From Bacteroidales bacterium (lineage in GTDB: Bacteria; Bacteroidota; Bacteroidia; Bacteroidales; Marinilabiliaceae): a DNA stretch of 64,000 bases. The position numbers were made by a program, and so were the translations under genes. Under the pieces are notes generated by a model. The model searched no databases, was not told the origin of the DNA, and saw only the letters and a list, made by a program, of their open reading frames with translations. Each line of letters opens with the position of its first letter. Positions within the stretch are counted from its first letter, which is position 1. The DNA is taken from assembly GCA_024401395.1 (NCBI GenBank), contig JAKSLD010000002.1:155939-219938 (forward strand). The letters run 5' to 3'. Positions 44,355 to 53,720 of this stretch are shown here, one piece after another.

Positions 44355-45911
44355 ATGTCGCCACTAATTACATATCTGATTGCCTTTCTGTGCGGAATAG
44401 CATTACAACATTGCTACCCTATCCATATTGAATATCTTTCTGGTGTAACTGCAGGGCTACTCGCTCTGGCTGCCATAGGACTAGCTGTTATCAGGCGCAA
44501 AGCAATACTCTTAGATTACAGACCGTGCAGAATAATTGCCTTGATTCTGGTTCTCCTGTTCGCATATACATATTCCGATTTAAGGAGTGCGCAAATAAAA
44601 AATTACGATGAACAAGGGAGATCCACGGACGCTGAACGGATGCAGGAAGTATGCAGAGAGAAGCTAGAGGCAGAGAAAATAGAAGGAAAGAATCTAGCTT
44701 TAATCAACGCTATAATACTGGGAGACAAAGGATTACTCTCAGACGAGCAGAAAAAAGCGTTTCGAGACACTGGCACTATGCATATTCTGGTAGTAAGCGG
44801 CATGCACGTGGGGTTGATATACCTGACAATAAGTATCGGATTTGCCATATTCGGGCTGAAACGCAATGCGATTGCCAAACTAGTATCCATAGGATTAGTA
44901 TGGGTATATGCCATAACAACAGGACTAGCCCCCTCTGTATGTCGCGCCAGCCTGATGATATCATTCGTGGTCATCATACCTATAATAAACGCACGCATAG
45001 AGCACAAGGACGCAGTGTACCTGTCATTGATAGCACTTTTGCTGTACGACCCCGGCCTGATAAGTTCTTACAGCCTTTGGCTCAGCTATATTTCTGTATA
45101 TGCACTGATACAGTCGTCGTGGCTGATAGAGAAAATTACGGATCGTATTCCATTGAAAATCATACGTTACTCCGCACAATTATGCCTTGTGTCCTGCGTA
45201 TGCCAAGTAGCTACTGCCCCTATAATACTATCGTTCAACGATTATTTTCCTACATTCTTTGCCGTCAACAATCTAATGATAGTACCCCTGCTCTCGCCTT
45301 TGCTGCTTTTATCTATGGGGGTAATTGCCACACCACACAGCATAGCACAGCATATTGCGCCATTGGTCAACTATCTACTGTCGAAGATGGACGACTACAC
45401 CCAATATGCACAGACGTGGCATCTGGCGAGCATACACCTCCCAGGGTACACAAGTATTGAAATAGCCATTATGACTATCACAATAGTGCTACTGTTTACT
45501 GTAATAGGGGCTTGGAGAGGCAAGTACAGAAATATATGCGGATATCTATTTGGAATATCATGCCTTATCTGCACTGGGTACACGATATTCCTCGACGGAG
45601 AGAGTCGGAACATACCAGACCAACTGATATTATGGAGAAGATTTGACAAGACCAATATCAGTCTATATTCAGACAGAAAGATGACGCACTACCTTGCAGA
45701 CACTACAGAAATATATTCGATACGGGAATGCGAGAGGCTACGAAAAGAATTCAGGGTAGCAGAGAACAAGATTCTTCCGCTATGCCAACCATTGAGGATA
45801 CGCGACGAGAAGAATGAAATATCAATAAAAAAAGATGGTGTAGCATATATTAACGGAGATATTATTGACTTACAGTTGCTACAAGAGAGGTCGGTGAGGA
45901 TAGAATTATGA
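44355..45911 (+). CDS. comEC: ComEC/Rec2 family DNA uptake channel protein, short form
   Basis: A 518-residue polytopic membrane protein with an N-terminal DUF4131-like part and the Competence domain. The hallmark is TGTMHILVVSGMHVGLIYLTI, followed by TGLAPSVCRASLMISF and LSYISVYALI. It has no metallo-beta-lactamase domain and seems shorter than many Bacteroidota ComEC proteins. It would carry single-stranded DNA across the inner membrane. Residues about 82-90 (IKNYDEQGR) are encoded by a copy of the dispersed repeat core in antisense orientation. The tRNA-Met terminator follows. Confidence 0.85.
   Translation: MSPLITYLIAFLCGIALQHCYPIHIEYLSGVTAGLLALAAIGLAVIRRKAILLDYRPCRIIALILVLLFAYTYSDLRSAQIKNYDEQGRSTDAERMQEVCREKLEAEKIEGKNLALINAIILGDKGLLSDEQKKAFRDTGTMHILVVSGMHVGLIYLTISIGFAIFGLKRNAIAKLVSIGLVWVYAITTGLAPSVCRASLMISFVVIIPIINARIEHKDAVYLSLIALLLYDPGLISSYSLWLSYISVYALIQSSWLIEKITDRIPLKIIRYSAQLCLVSCVCQVATAPIILSFNDYFPTFFAVNNLMIVPLLSPLLLLSMGVIATPHSIAQHIAPLVNYLLSKMDDYTQYAQTWHLASIHLPGYTSIEIAIMTITIVLLFTVIGAWRGKYRNICGYLFGISCLICTGYTIFLDGESRNIPDQLILWRRFDKTNISLYSDRKMTHYLADTTEIYSIRECERLRKEFRVAENKILPLCQPLRIRDEKNEISIKKDGVAYINGDIIDLQLLQERSVRIEL
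44591..44617 (-). repeat. Conserved repeat core inside comEC, copy 7
   Basis: Read on the minus strand: CCCTTGTTCATCG followed by TAATTTTTTATTTGCGC. The match to the intergenic cores is essentially perfect, and it shares the TTTGCG tail with copy 4. It lacks the 11-bp units and the GAAGT start. The reading frame of comEC is kept. Confidence 0.85.
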
Positions 45912-45930
45912 GATATAGACATAAAAAAAA

Positions 45931-45962
45931 CAATCTTGCAATGCCGAAGCACTACAAGATTG
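45931..45962 (-). terminator. Rho-independent terminator of the tRNA-Met gene
   Basis: A 14-bp stem (two wobble pairs) is closed by a UUCG tetraloop: CAATCTTGTAGTGC-TTCG-GCATTGCAAGATTG on the minus strand, followed by T8. It starts 13 bases after the tRNA 3' end. It may also serve comEC from the other side (A8 precedes it). Confidence 0.92.
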
Positions 45963-45974
45963 CCATCTTCCGTG

Positions 45975-46048
45975 TACCGAGTCCCAGGATTGAACTGGGG
46001 ACCTCATGATTATGAATCATGCGCTCTAACCAGCTGAGCTAACTCGGC
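45975..46048 (-). tRNA. tRNA-Met (anticodon CAT)
   Basis: A 74-base cloverleaf on the minus strand: acceptor GCCGAGT / ACTCGGT with a G1-U72 wobble, D arm GCTC-AGCTGGTTA-GAGC, anticodon arm CATGA-TTCATAA-TCATG with anticodon CAT, and T arm CCCAG-TTCAATC-CTGGG. The discriminator base is A and CCA is not encoded. It lacks the C1xA72 mismatch and the three G-C pairs typical of initiator tRNA. It is therefore elongator Met or, less likely, the Ile2 tRNA whose CAT is modified to lysidine. Confidence 0.95.
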
Positions 46049-46093
46049 ATCTTTGGTTTTTGCATCGTTCCGTTTCCTTCCCGATTGCGAGTG

Positions 46094-46124
46094 CAAAGGT
46101 AGATACTATTTTATTACTACGCAA
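46094..46124 (-). promoter_or_regulatory. Full Bacteroidota promoter of the tRNA-Met gene
   Basis: On the minus strand TTG (46124-46122), 20 bases, then TACCTTTG (46101-46094). Both boxes and their spacing fit the consensus. The tRNA 5' end is 45 bases downstream of the -7 box. Confidence 0.85.
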
Positions 46125-46134
46125 TAGGGACCCC

Positions 46135-46155
46135 CACTTTTTTTACTAAAAAGTG
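46135..46155 (-). terminator. Weak hairpin after the GHL10 gene
   Basis: CACTTTTT / AAAAAGTG form an 8-bp stem with a 5-base loop 5 bases past the stop. There is no following T tract on the minus strand, so this is only a possible terminator. Confidence 0.4.
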
Positions 46156-46159
46156 CAAA

Positions 46160-47680
46160 TTACTCCTTTACTGAGCAACGCTCACTGAGAGGTGTTTCTC
46201 TTCTTGTCTTAAGGACTGCTGATACTCTATATACGTATTTCTCTCTGTCTCTTCGAGATAGCGCCGGATGGATATCCCAGTACATATCCGACGTTATTCC
46301 CATTACATCTTTAGCCGTAAGCAGTTCAGCTTCCCTCGTTTTGGACTGACGATATACGACATAATATCTGACATTAGCAGTATCGGCTTCATTTTTCAAA
46401 GTCCACCTCAAACAATCGTCATCTCTCTTGAGATTTTTTATCTCTGCATTAATTATGGTATCGGTCGCTTCAAAATCTACAAAAGACGGACTAGTGTACA
46501 ATACGTTCTTCATCCGATCCTGCAAGCCATTGATATTCCGCAAGAACTGACGGTAGCTGAAAAAGACACTGCCACTCAATTTATTATTTTTTCTTACCTT
46601 AAGAATCTGATCTTCAATCTCATTAACCTTTCCCCACACCTTAGCTGGCGAAGAATTAACCTTAAAGACAGCGTGGCCGACGAAGACTTTAAGATGGTCG
46701 CTAGCCACACCAGACCACCAATTAGCAAGTTCATCGAAGTCAGCTGCCGGATTACCTGCCTCCCAGTAAATCTGAGGCACGAGATAATCGACTATACCAC
46801 GACGTGCCCAATCGTAGACATCGGCATAGAGCACATCATAATTCGTAATACCAGCGCGAGTCTTTGAGCCTCGAGGGTCGACCGACTTATTTCTCCATAC
46901 GCCGAAAGGAGATACTCCGAACATAACCCAAGGCTTTATACTTTTTATACTAGAATAGACATCAGATATTACAGTAGAAACATTACTTCTGCGCCAATCT
47001 GCCACCGACATTCGGCCAGTATTGTATCTCTCGAACGACGAAAAATCAGAGATAGTCTCATTAGCGACGGGGTAAGGATAGAAATAATCATCAAAATGAA
47101 TACCGTCAACGTCATATCTTGTCACAACATCGTTCACTACAGACAACACATAGTTTCTAGCCTCAGGGATACCCGGATCCAGGAACTGCTTGCCGCCGTA
47201 TGATATAACCCACTCAGGATGGGTAGTCATAATATGCGTACCAGTCGGCTGATACTCAACAGAAGGAGAGACGCGGAAAGGGTTAAGCCAAGCATGAAGT
47301 TCGATACCATTCTTATGGCACTGCTCTATCCAATATGACAACGCATCAAAATCAGCGTAATTCTCCAAGAGCGAAGTATCTGAACAGATAAAAGGGGACA
47401 AAGATTCAATACTACTCTTATATATAGCATCAGAAGAGGGTCTGATCTGAAGAAAAATTGCATTCAGTCCCCACGATTTAGAATCGGCAATTATCTTATC
47501 GGCCTCCTTTTTCAATACCTCAACAGGCAGATTAGGAGAAGAAGGCCAATCTATATTACCGACCGTAGCCACCCACACGCCGCGCATCTCACGATGCATA
47601 GACGACAGATTTCTAGACGTTTGTGTAAAGACTGCAGAAGTGCAGAATATGCAAATAACGAATGTTATTAACGCCCTCAT
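46160..47680 (-). CDS. GHL10 / DUF187 family glycoside hydrolase-like protein
   Basis: I start at the ATG at 47680, which opens a signal peptide (MRALITFVICIFCTSAVFTQ); the frame is open 31 codons further. The 506-residue product has a TIM-barrel GHL10 domain: EMRGVWVATVGNIDWPSSPNL, NAIFLQIRPSSDAIYKSSIE, ELHAWLNPFRVSP, DVDGIHFDDYFYPYP and VSPFGVWRN. A C-terminal fibronectin-like region follows from about 410. Bacterial members such as DigH act on peptidoglycan glycans after amidase cleavage, so cell-wall turnover is possible. It lies downstream of engB. Confidence 0.87.
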   Translation of the reverse strand: MRALITFVICIFCTSAVFTQTSRNLSSMHREMRGVWVATVGNIDWPSSPNLPVEVLKKEADKIIADSKSWGLNAIFLQIRPSSDAIYKSSIESLSPFICSDTSLLENYADFDALSYWIEQCHKNGIELHAWLNPFRVSPSVEYQPTGTHIMTTHPEWVISYGGKQFLDPGIPEARNYVLSVVNDVVTRYDVDGIHFDDYFYPYPVANETISDFSSFERYNTGRMSVADWRRSNVSTVISDVYSSIKSIKPWVMFGVSPFGVWRNKSVDPRGSKTRAGITNYDVLYADVYDWARRGIVDYLVPQIYWEAGNPAADFDELANWWSGVASDHLKVFVGHAVFKVNSSPAKVWGKVNEIEDQILKVRKNNKLSGSVFFSYRQFLRNINGLQDRMKNVLYTSPSFVDFEATDTIINAEIKNLKRDDDCLRWTLKNEADTANVRYYVVYRQSKTREAELLTAKDVMGITSDMYWDIHPALSRRDREKYVYRVSAVLKTRRETPLSERCSVKE

Positions 47681-47738
47681 TGCTTGAGCTACATTAGTGT
47701 ATTGTGTTGGTCGGGAAAAATAACTACTTAATATAAAA

Positions 47739-48350
47739 TCAAACGTTTGCATCTTCCAAATCTTTGCAAACACTATCTATATAATTAAGCACCTCATCCC
47801 TACCCACGCTATGAGCAGATGATGTAACAAAATATTGAGGCATCTCCTCCCACTCCTCCAGCATACGGGTCCTATAGCGCTCCAGGCTCTCAGCCAACTG
47901 TTTTTCAGTGAGTTTATCTGCCTTAGTAAAGATTATAGCAAATGGGATACCATTCTCTCCCAAGAACTGCATAAATTCCAAGTCTATCTTCTGAGGCTCA
48001 TGGCGAGAATCCACCAAAACAAACAAGCAAGCCATAGACTCACGCTCAAGGATATAGCTCTTGATGATTTTCTGGAAATCTTCTTTGACAGACTTTGACA
48101 CCTTGGCATAGCCATAGCCAGGCAGGTCGACAATATAGAATTTATCATTTATCAAGAAATGATTTATCAGCTGAGTCTTACCTGGCGTAGCAGATACCTT
48201 TGCGAGAGCAATACGGTTGCACAGCATATTTATCAATGACGACTTACCTACATTACTTCGTCCGATAAATGCGAAATCCCACCTATTGTCGGTAGGACAT
48301 TGGTCTACAGCCGAACTACTCTTAACAAAATCTGACTTGGATACTATCAT
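47739..48350 (-). CDS. engB: Ribosome biogenesis GTPase EngB/YsxC
   Basis: A 203-residue small GTPase that assists assembly of the large ribosomal subunit. G1 is GRSNVGKSSL (about 31-40), switch region VSATPGKTQLINHF, G3 VDLPGYGYAK, G4 FTKADK and G5-like TSSAHSVGRDEVLNYI. Length and motifs are standard. It probably shares a transcript with the 110-residue gene and the phosphatase genes upstream. Confidence 0.95.
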   Translation of the reverse strand: MIVSKSDFVKSSSAVDQCPTDNRWDFAFIGRSNVGKSSLINMLCNRIALAKVSATPGKTQLINHFLINDKFYIVDLPGYGYAKVSKSVKEDFQKIIKSYILERESMACLFVLVDSRHEPQKIDLEFMQFLGENGIPFAIIFTKADKLTEKQLAESLERYRTRMLEEWEEMPQYFVTSSAHSVGRDEVLNYIDSVCKDLEDANV

Positions 48351-48366
48351 TTCTGTATTTATTATT

Positions 48367-48699
48367 CTATTTCAATGTAATGCAGACACCCTCTTCTCCA
48401 TCAGGTGCCGTAACACGTTGAGAACCCTCAGGAGCCATTTTATCCAGCTCCTCCATGCTAATATGCCGCGAAGGTACAACAATGAATCCATATATTGGCA
48501 TGTGGAATGACACAAATGCCGAACGCAAGTCTATATATAAACGCTCAATATTCGTCAGAGTAATAAACTCTGGCGTCATAAGAGCGTAGTTACCAGCTCC
48601 TTCCAAATAGTAGTTTTCATAGTTCAGCAAGAAATCACGCAATTCAGTACCTTGCCTGATATCTACCACCTCTTTCAGAAAATCATCAATAGTCGACAT
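48367..48699 (-). CDS. Unknown 110-residue cytoplasmic protein
   Basis: I do not recognise the family. The product has no signal peptide or membrane segment. It starts with a helical stretch (STIDDFLKEVVDIRQGTELRDFLLNYENYYLEG). A mixed middle (MTPEFITLTNIERLYIDLRSAF) and a beta-like end (MPIYGFIVVPSRHISMEEL, GEEGVCITLK) follow. It sits 16 bases upstream of engB and 12 bases downstream of two TPR-SpoIIE phosphatase genes on the same strand. The spacing suggests a shared transcript and makes it a candidate partner or target of the phosphatases; that is inference only. Confidence 0.7.
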   Translation of the reverse strand: MSTIDDFLKEVVDIRQGTELRDFLLNYENYYLEGAGNYALMTPEFITLTNIERLYIDLRSAFVSFHMPIYGFIVVPSRHISMEELDKMAPEGSQRVTAPDGEEGVCITLK

Positions 48700-48711
48700 A
48701 TTAGTAAATAT

Positions 48712-50961
48712 TTATGCGATTCTCATTCCGACCATCAAAATATCATCAGTCTGTTCATTATCCCCCATCCAATCGTCCAAATAACCAATCAAGCACTGAC
48801 GCTGGTCAGGCATACTATACTCCCTATATTTAGCAAGCAACTCTATCATATTATTTCGTTTCAGCTTCTTGCCATTAGGTCCACCCAACTGAGACTCATA
48901 ACCATCACTCATCAGGTAGAGGCAATCGCCAGGAGATGTTTCCAGTGTAATCTCCTCGAACGGACGCTTCATAAACTCAGGGTCAATATCTCCGATGGAG
49001 CGTTTTACACCAGCAAGTCTCTGCACATCACCATTAACTTTAATCAAGTAGGCATTATGGCGCGCCAACGACAAAGTTATCTTTTTTGTCTCCTCGTCAA
49101 TACATATCATAGAAGCATCCACGCTGTCATTTCCGTGAGTAGTATCATTAGTCTGCAATATAGTCCTGATATTATTATCAAGTTCGGACACCAAAGAGAC
49201 GGCGCTTGGATTCTCCATTGACAAAGCAATATCATTAAGAATGGTCGAGCTAACCATTGCGATAAATGCGCCAGGAATACCATGTCCTGTAGCATCTCCC
49301 ACGCAGATACACTTTTTACGACCACACTGAGCAGTCCAATAGAAGTCGCCACTAATCATCGCACAAGGCCTGTATATAACAAAGACCTGAGAGAACATTT
49401 CGCTGGAAATAGTGCTAGAATCAGGCAACATACTATACTGGATGCGGCTAGCATACTCCATCTGCTCGTGCAACTGCTTATTTTTTCTTCGCAACTCCAC
49501 CTCGATCTTTTCCAGGACCTTAGTCTGATACTTAACCTCACGCTCAAGGTTGAGATTGACAAGTTTCACCTGTGCGCTATGCCTCTTCGTCCTCATGGTA
49601 CGTATCACGACGAATGTCAACACAATAAAAAGAGCTGCTATGACACTGACAGCTATCCACACCTGTCTGACTACGCGGATATCATTAATCTGCGACAACT
49701 GATGCTGAATCTGAAGTTTCTGAGAAATGACAGTAGCATCTCGTTTATGTCTAAGAGTCTTATATGCAAGATTGTGGCTGATACTCTCCTGTTTCAGAGA
49801 GTCCATCATATGCAATCTTTTCTTGTATATCTCAAATGAAGACTTATAATCCTCACTTGCATAGGCGAACCACGACTTATAGGCCAGGTATAACGAATAC
49901 TGCATCACATCCGTCTCCTTATAATAAGCCTCATCCACTCTATTCAGAAGCGCGCGAGCCGAGTCTAGTTGAGAAGATGCTATAAGATAGCGGGTCAGCA
50001 ACATTTCAGACTTCAAGTACCTCTGCTCTTTCGGAACAGACAGTTCCAATTCGTGCAACTGCTTAAGGTACGCCCCTGCCGCATCATAATTCTCCTGCTT
50101 GATATTATACAGCGACAAAACCTGCAGAGCCTCAACCTTACTCTTGTGAGGCAATATCGAGTCGGCGACACAACCAGACAACATATCAATACATTGTCTT
50201 TGCAAGGCAGTATTACGAATAGAATCAGACAGATAATACAACGAGACATTATATGTACAAACCTGCTGGACATCACCTGGCTCCATCATAGACTCCATAG
50301 AAGATATATAGTGGCGTGCCGTGGAGACATCACCCAATGCGAAATAGACCTTATACAGACACTCCAGTATTCGGAATCTGTACGAACCATCTATTCCCTC
50401 ATTTTCGCAATACTCCAACAACAACTGAAGACCTTCAATCGCCTCGGCATACCTTCCTGCCTTATACTCCTGGCCATGGACATATATCTGGGCCTGAATA
50501 TACAGTTTTCGTTCGCCAAGCTCCTTAGCTATATTTGACGAACGCTGGTACAGGCGCAATGCCTCCTTCACATTACCATTCTCCTGTTCTATCTTAGCCA
50601 ACAAGTCGAGAGCCCTCAACTTAAGCAGCATATCATTCTCACCTGATTTATCTCGATCGAAGAAATCCAGCACATCGCGCAGCAGAGCCCTACTCTTCAC
50701 CTTATCGCCAGCATGATACAGCATATAGGCCTTACGTTCGCGTACGCAAGTCTTCTGGTAATCGGACATAGCGACAGCTGCAGCCTTATCCACATACAAC
50801 ATTGCGCTATCCAGTTTACCCTCTATCTTAAACTTCGACGCGCTATCAAGCAGTGCATGAAACGTTTTCCTAGAACTGTCATCATGCTGGGTACACGCAG
50901 AGAGCGCGACTACCAGAGTAGCGACAACCAGGGACAAATATGTATATATTGTTTTTTGCAT
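48712..50961 (-). CDS. TPR-containing SpoIIE-type PP2C phosphatase (downstream paralogue)
   Basis: A 749-residue sensor phosphatase. It has an N-terminal lipoprotein-like signal (LVVALSACTQ), then a TPR solenoid of about 350 residues. One membrane span (QVWIAVSVIAALFIVLTFVVI, near 440) and a coiled coil (VKYQTKVLEKIEVELRRKNKQLHEQ) follow. A C-terminal SpoIIE/PP2C domain keeps the metal-binding aspartates: MISGDFYWT, VGDATGHGIPGAF and NEQTDDILMVGMRI. It should dephosphorylate a serine/threonine protein, in other systems an anti-sigma antagonist or STAS protein. It starts 3 bases after the stop of its paralogue. No STAS or anti-sigma gene is adjacent. Confidence 0.9.
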   Translation of the reverse strand: MQKTIYTYLSLVVATLVVALSACTQHDDSSRKTFHALLDSASKFKIEGKLDSAMLYVDKAAAVAMSDYQKTCVRERKAYMLYHAGDKVKSRALLRDVLDFFDRDKSGENDMLLKLRALDLLAKIEQENGNVKEALRLYQRSSNIAKELGERKLYIQAQIYVHGQEYKAGRYAEAIEGLQLLLEYCENEGIDGSYRFRILECLYKVYFALGDVSTARHYISSMESMMEPGDVQQVCTYNVSLYYLSDSIRNTALQRQCIDMLSGCVADSILPHKSKVEALQVLSLYNIKQENYDAAGAYLKQLHELELSVPKEQRYLKSEMLLTRYLIASSQLDSARALLNRVDEAYYKETDVMQYSLYLAYKSWFAYASEDYKSSFEIYKKRLHMMDSLKQESISHNLAYKTLRHKRDATVISQKLQIQHQLSQINDIRVVRQVWIAVSVIAALFIVLTFVVIRTMRTKRHSAQVKLVNLNLEREVKYQTKVLEKIEVELRRKNKQLHEQMEYASRIQYSMLPDSSTISSEMFSQVFVIYRPCAMISGDFYWTAQCGRKKCICVGDATGHGIPGAFIAMVSSTILNDIALSMENPSAVSLVSELDNNIRTILQTNDTTHGNDSVDASMICIDEETKKITLSLARHNAYLIKVNGDVQRLAGVKRSIGDIDPEFMKRPFEEITLETSPGDCLYLMSDGYESQLGGPNGKKLKRNNMIELLAKYREYSMPDQRQCLIGYLDDWMGDNEQTDDILMVGMRIA

Positions 50962-50964
50962 CTG

Positions 50965-53256
50965 CTATATCGTTATTCCCATCAACAAAATATCGTCTGT
51001 CTGGACACTAGCACCCTTCCATATATTCAGTTCCTGTCTGATATATGAGTGCCTTTCAGCCTGGTCCAATTCCAATGACGATTTAATGATATCTGCCAAA
51101 CCGACCATTTTCAGTTTCTGCATTGTCTCGCCATTAAGCATAGATGTCAGGCCATCGGTATACAAATAAATACTATCGCCCTTCTCCATCTTGAAAGAAG
51201 TATCACCAAAGACAAAGACACTTTCACCGTCATCCTTCTTAGGATATACAGGATATACCTTGTCATTATGGGTATACATCATACCTTGAGAAGAACACGA
51301 CACGTTCATCATTCCAGACTCCACATCATATATGACTACGGTCATATCAATCTGCCGATTGAGCGTTGGCATCATACTTACCAGTCGACCATTGATTTTA
51401 GTCAAGACGGCAGAAGCCGAGGCGCTAGCTCCAATTCTATGTACAACATCATTGACGAGAGTCAGACCGACCATAGACATCATAGCTCCAGGTATACCAT
51501 GCCCAGCTCCATCGCCTGCGCAGATAATAATACGATTCTCAATCTTAGAGTACCAATAGAAATCGCCGCTGGTAATTTCGTAAGGCTTAAAGAGAACCAT
51601 AGCTTCGCTGAACCAACCAGGCTGAAGCAATATCTCGCTGTCAGGCAAGAGACCTTGCTGGATACGCTTAGCATAGGCCTGACTTCTCAATATATCTGCA
51701 TTTCTGATACTTATAAGGTCATTCTGCTTTCGCAGCTCTACAGTCTGAGCATCCACCTCCTCTTTCAGGCGTTGCTGAAGCATAAGGTTCTTATTCTCAT
51801 CCTCCTTTTGAGCGCGTCGTCTGTTGATAAAAATCAAAATCAAGCCAGAAAGCAGAATAAAAAGAGCTACAAACATAATGAACAGCGACTGATACTCTAG
51901 ATTCACGGCATCCTCACTACGTTGAGAGATTTCAGCCTTCTGCTTCAAAATTGTCGGGTCGGTCTGATATATGTATGCCAAATCAGCTTCTCGTGCCTGG
52001 GCATGAGAAAGAGCCACACTATCAGACAATGCAGAATGCATATTCAGTATGTACGCTGCCATTTTATACTGGCCAGTTCCAGTATAAATACGCTCATAAG
52101 TTGTATAATAAGCATCCGAATAATCCAAATGGTGCATCAAGACAGTGTTGTATGGGATAGCATCCATATACTCCTTTGCCTTGTTATACTGTCCCCTTAT
52201 GACAAAATTATGAGCTCGGGTTAAATGTATCAAGTTTTTGGAATACCGTTCATCGTAACTAAAAGGCTCTGAGAATTCGACTAGTCGCTCACACTTATCC
52301 AGATACTGGTCACTCTCTGAAGCATTAAACAAAAGAGTCATCAATTTTGCCCTCTGCAGGTAACACTGCCAGTCATACACTTCCAAATCAACCAAGTCCC
52401 TAATTCTAATAGCCTCATCTGAGACCTGCAAAGCCTGCTCATGCTTACGGAAAGACATCAGATGGTCGGCCTTGTTAAGTAAATATTTAAGAGTCAAATA
52501 ATAATTCAACTCATAGGCCTTCTCCTTCTCCATCTCTCTTTGGCAGTTTTCTACCATCTCACTAGATTTAAGAGTAGAATATATTCTTGACAACAACAAA
52601 CGGCATAAGAATCTTCCGAATACATAATTCTCCTCATTACATTTGTTCATTGCCTCGCGAGCCTTCTGAGCAGACTGAACCAACATATCGGCACGGGCAA
52701 AAGCTTCAGCCTGATATATGATACTGAGAGCGTAAGTCCTCTTCAAATTCAATGAAACAGACACTTCGCCCATACGTCTGAAATATTGCACTGCTCTAGG
52801 TCTGTTATAGAACATATCATACTGGCCGCCAGCATTAAGAGCAATTATCAATGCTTTGGTAGCTCTTGGGGACGCAGTTCTCTCGAGATATGTTATAGCC
52901 GATTGGATGTTATGATTTGATGCTGGAGCCTTACCCTTCATCAACAACAGAGACTCTGACAATACAGAGTAGTAATAGTAAGATGTAGAGTCCTTGATAG
53001 CCTTTTTAGCCTGACTGCACCAATACTCCGCAGCTCTGACGTCATAGCGCAAGTATGACGCGGCAGCCGAATCCAGTGTAGCATAGCACCAATCAGCCAC
53101 TACATCCGAGCCCTCGTTATAATCATTAGAGATATAGACCTCTGGCAATTCTTCTGCTGACCGAGCTTTTGCAGGCAAACACGAAATGCAGAGCCCTATA
53201 ATAAGCATTATAAGACCCTGCAAAATATGTCTGTATCTAAGCATATCGTAAATCAT
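50965..53256 (-). CDS. TPR-containing SpoIIE-type PP2C phosphatase (upstream paralogue)
   Basis: A protein of about 763 residues with the layout of the next gene. It has a signal peptide (LIMLIIGLCISCLPAKA), a TPR solenoid, a membrane span (LFIMFVALFILLSGLILIFI, near 465) and a coiled coil (QRLKEEVDAQTVELRKQNDLI). The SpoIIE/PP2C domain has ITSGDFYWYS, CAGDGAGHGIPGAMMSMVG and SVQTDDILLMGI. I start at the ATG at 53256; an ATG at 53244 is equally possible and a TTG lies at 53277. Periplasmic TPRs probably sense a ligand or protein and control the cytoplasmic phosphatase. Confidence 0.9.
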   Translation of the reverse strand: MIYDMLRYRHILQGLIMLIIGLCISCLPAKARSAEELPEVYISNDYNEGSDVVADWCYATLDSAAASYLRYDVRAAEYWCSQAKKAIKDSTSYYYYSVLSESLLLMKGKAPASNHNIQSAITYLERTASPRATKALIIALNAGGQYDMFYNRPRAVQYFRRMGEVSVSLNLKRTYALSIIYQAEAFARADMLVQSAQKAREAMNKCNEENYVFGRFLCRLLLSRIYSTLKSSEMVENCQREMEKEKAYELNYYLTLKYLLNKADHLMSFRKHEQALQVSDEAIRIRDLVDLEVYDWQCYLQRAKLMTLLFNASESDQYLDKCERLVEFSEPFSYDERYSKNLIHLTRAHNFVIRGQYNKAKEYMDAIPYNTVLMHHLDYSDAYYTTYERIYTGTGQYKMAAYILNMHSALSDSVALSHAQAREADLAYIYQTDPTILKQKAEISQRSEDAVNLEYQSLFIMFVALFILLSGLILIFINRRRAQKEDENKNLMLQQRLKEEVDAQTVELRKQNDLISIRNADILRSQAYAKRIQQGLLPDSEILLQPGWFSEAMVLFKPYEITSGDFYWYSKIENRIIICAGDGAGHGIPGAMMSMVGLTLVNDVVHRIGASASASAVLTKINGRLVSMMPTLNRQIDMTVVIYDVESGMMNVSCSSQGMMYTHNDKVYPVYPKKDDGESVFVFGDTSFKMEKGDSIYLYTDGLTSMLNGETMQKLKMVGLADIIKSSLELDQAERHSYIRQELNIWKGASVQTDDILLMGITI

Positions 53257-53322
53257 TCTCCAAAGAGACCTATACAATATGCTTTTTTACTAAAAAATAT
53301 GTCTAAATGTTACAATCCGCGG

Positions 53323-53718
53323 CTATTTAACAGCCACTACTTCAACCTCTACCCTAGCGCCCATAGGGAGAGCTGCGGCAGCGAATGTACTTCTTGCCGG
53401 AGCCTGCTCCTTGAAGCACTCGCCATATATAGCATTAAACTTTGCGAACTCAGAAATATCAGCCAGTAAGCAAGTGGTTTTCACTACATTAGCATAAGTC
53501 ATACCAGCCTCAGCAAGGATAGCGCCTACATTCTTCATTACCTGTCGGGTCTGCTCCTCTATGCCGCCCTCGACCAACTTACCCTCAGCAGGATTGATTG
53601 CAATCTGACCAGAAGCATACAATGTCTTCTCGCCAGAATCGAGAGTAACCAGTATAGCCTGACTATATGGGCCTATTGCGGCTGGCGCATTTGAAGTAAT
53701 AATCTGCTCTTTCTTCAT
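53323..53718 (-). CDS. ridA: RidA family enamine/imine deaminase
   Basis: A 131-residue YjgF/YER057c/UK114 protein. The conserved N-terminal NAPAAIGPYSQAI, the central GQIAINPAEGKLV and GIEEQTRQVMKNVGAILAEAG, and the C-terminal ARSTFAAAALPMGARVEVEVVAV with the active-site arginine are all present. It hydrolyses reactive enamines such as 2-aminoacrylate. The start is 2 bases after the CPBP gene stop, so it is probably co-transcribed. Confidence 0.95.
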   Translation of the reverse strand: MKKEQIITSNAPAAIGPYSQAILVTLDSGEKTLYASGQIAINPAEGKLVEGGIEEQTRQVMKNVGAILAEAGMTYANVVKTTCLLADISEFAKFNAIYGECFKEQAPARSTFAAAALPMGARVEVEVVAVK

Positions 53719-53720
53719 AA

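Noticed and set aside
45975-46048. tRNA considered as initiator tRNA or as an integration site
   Set aside because: It lacks the C1xA72 mismatch and the G-C triplet in the anticodon stem, and no integrase gene or direct repeat of its 3' end is seen nearby.
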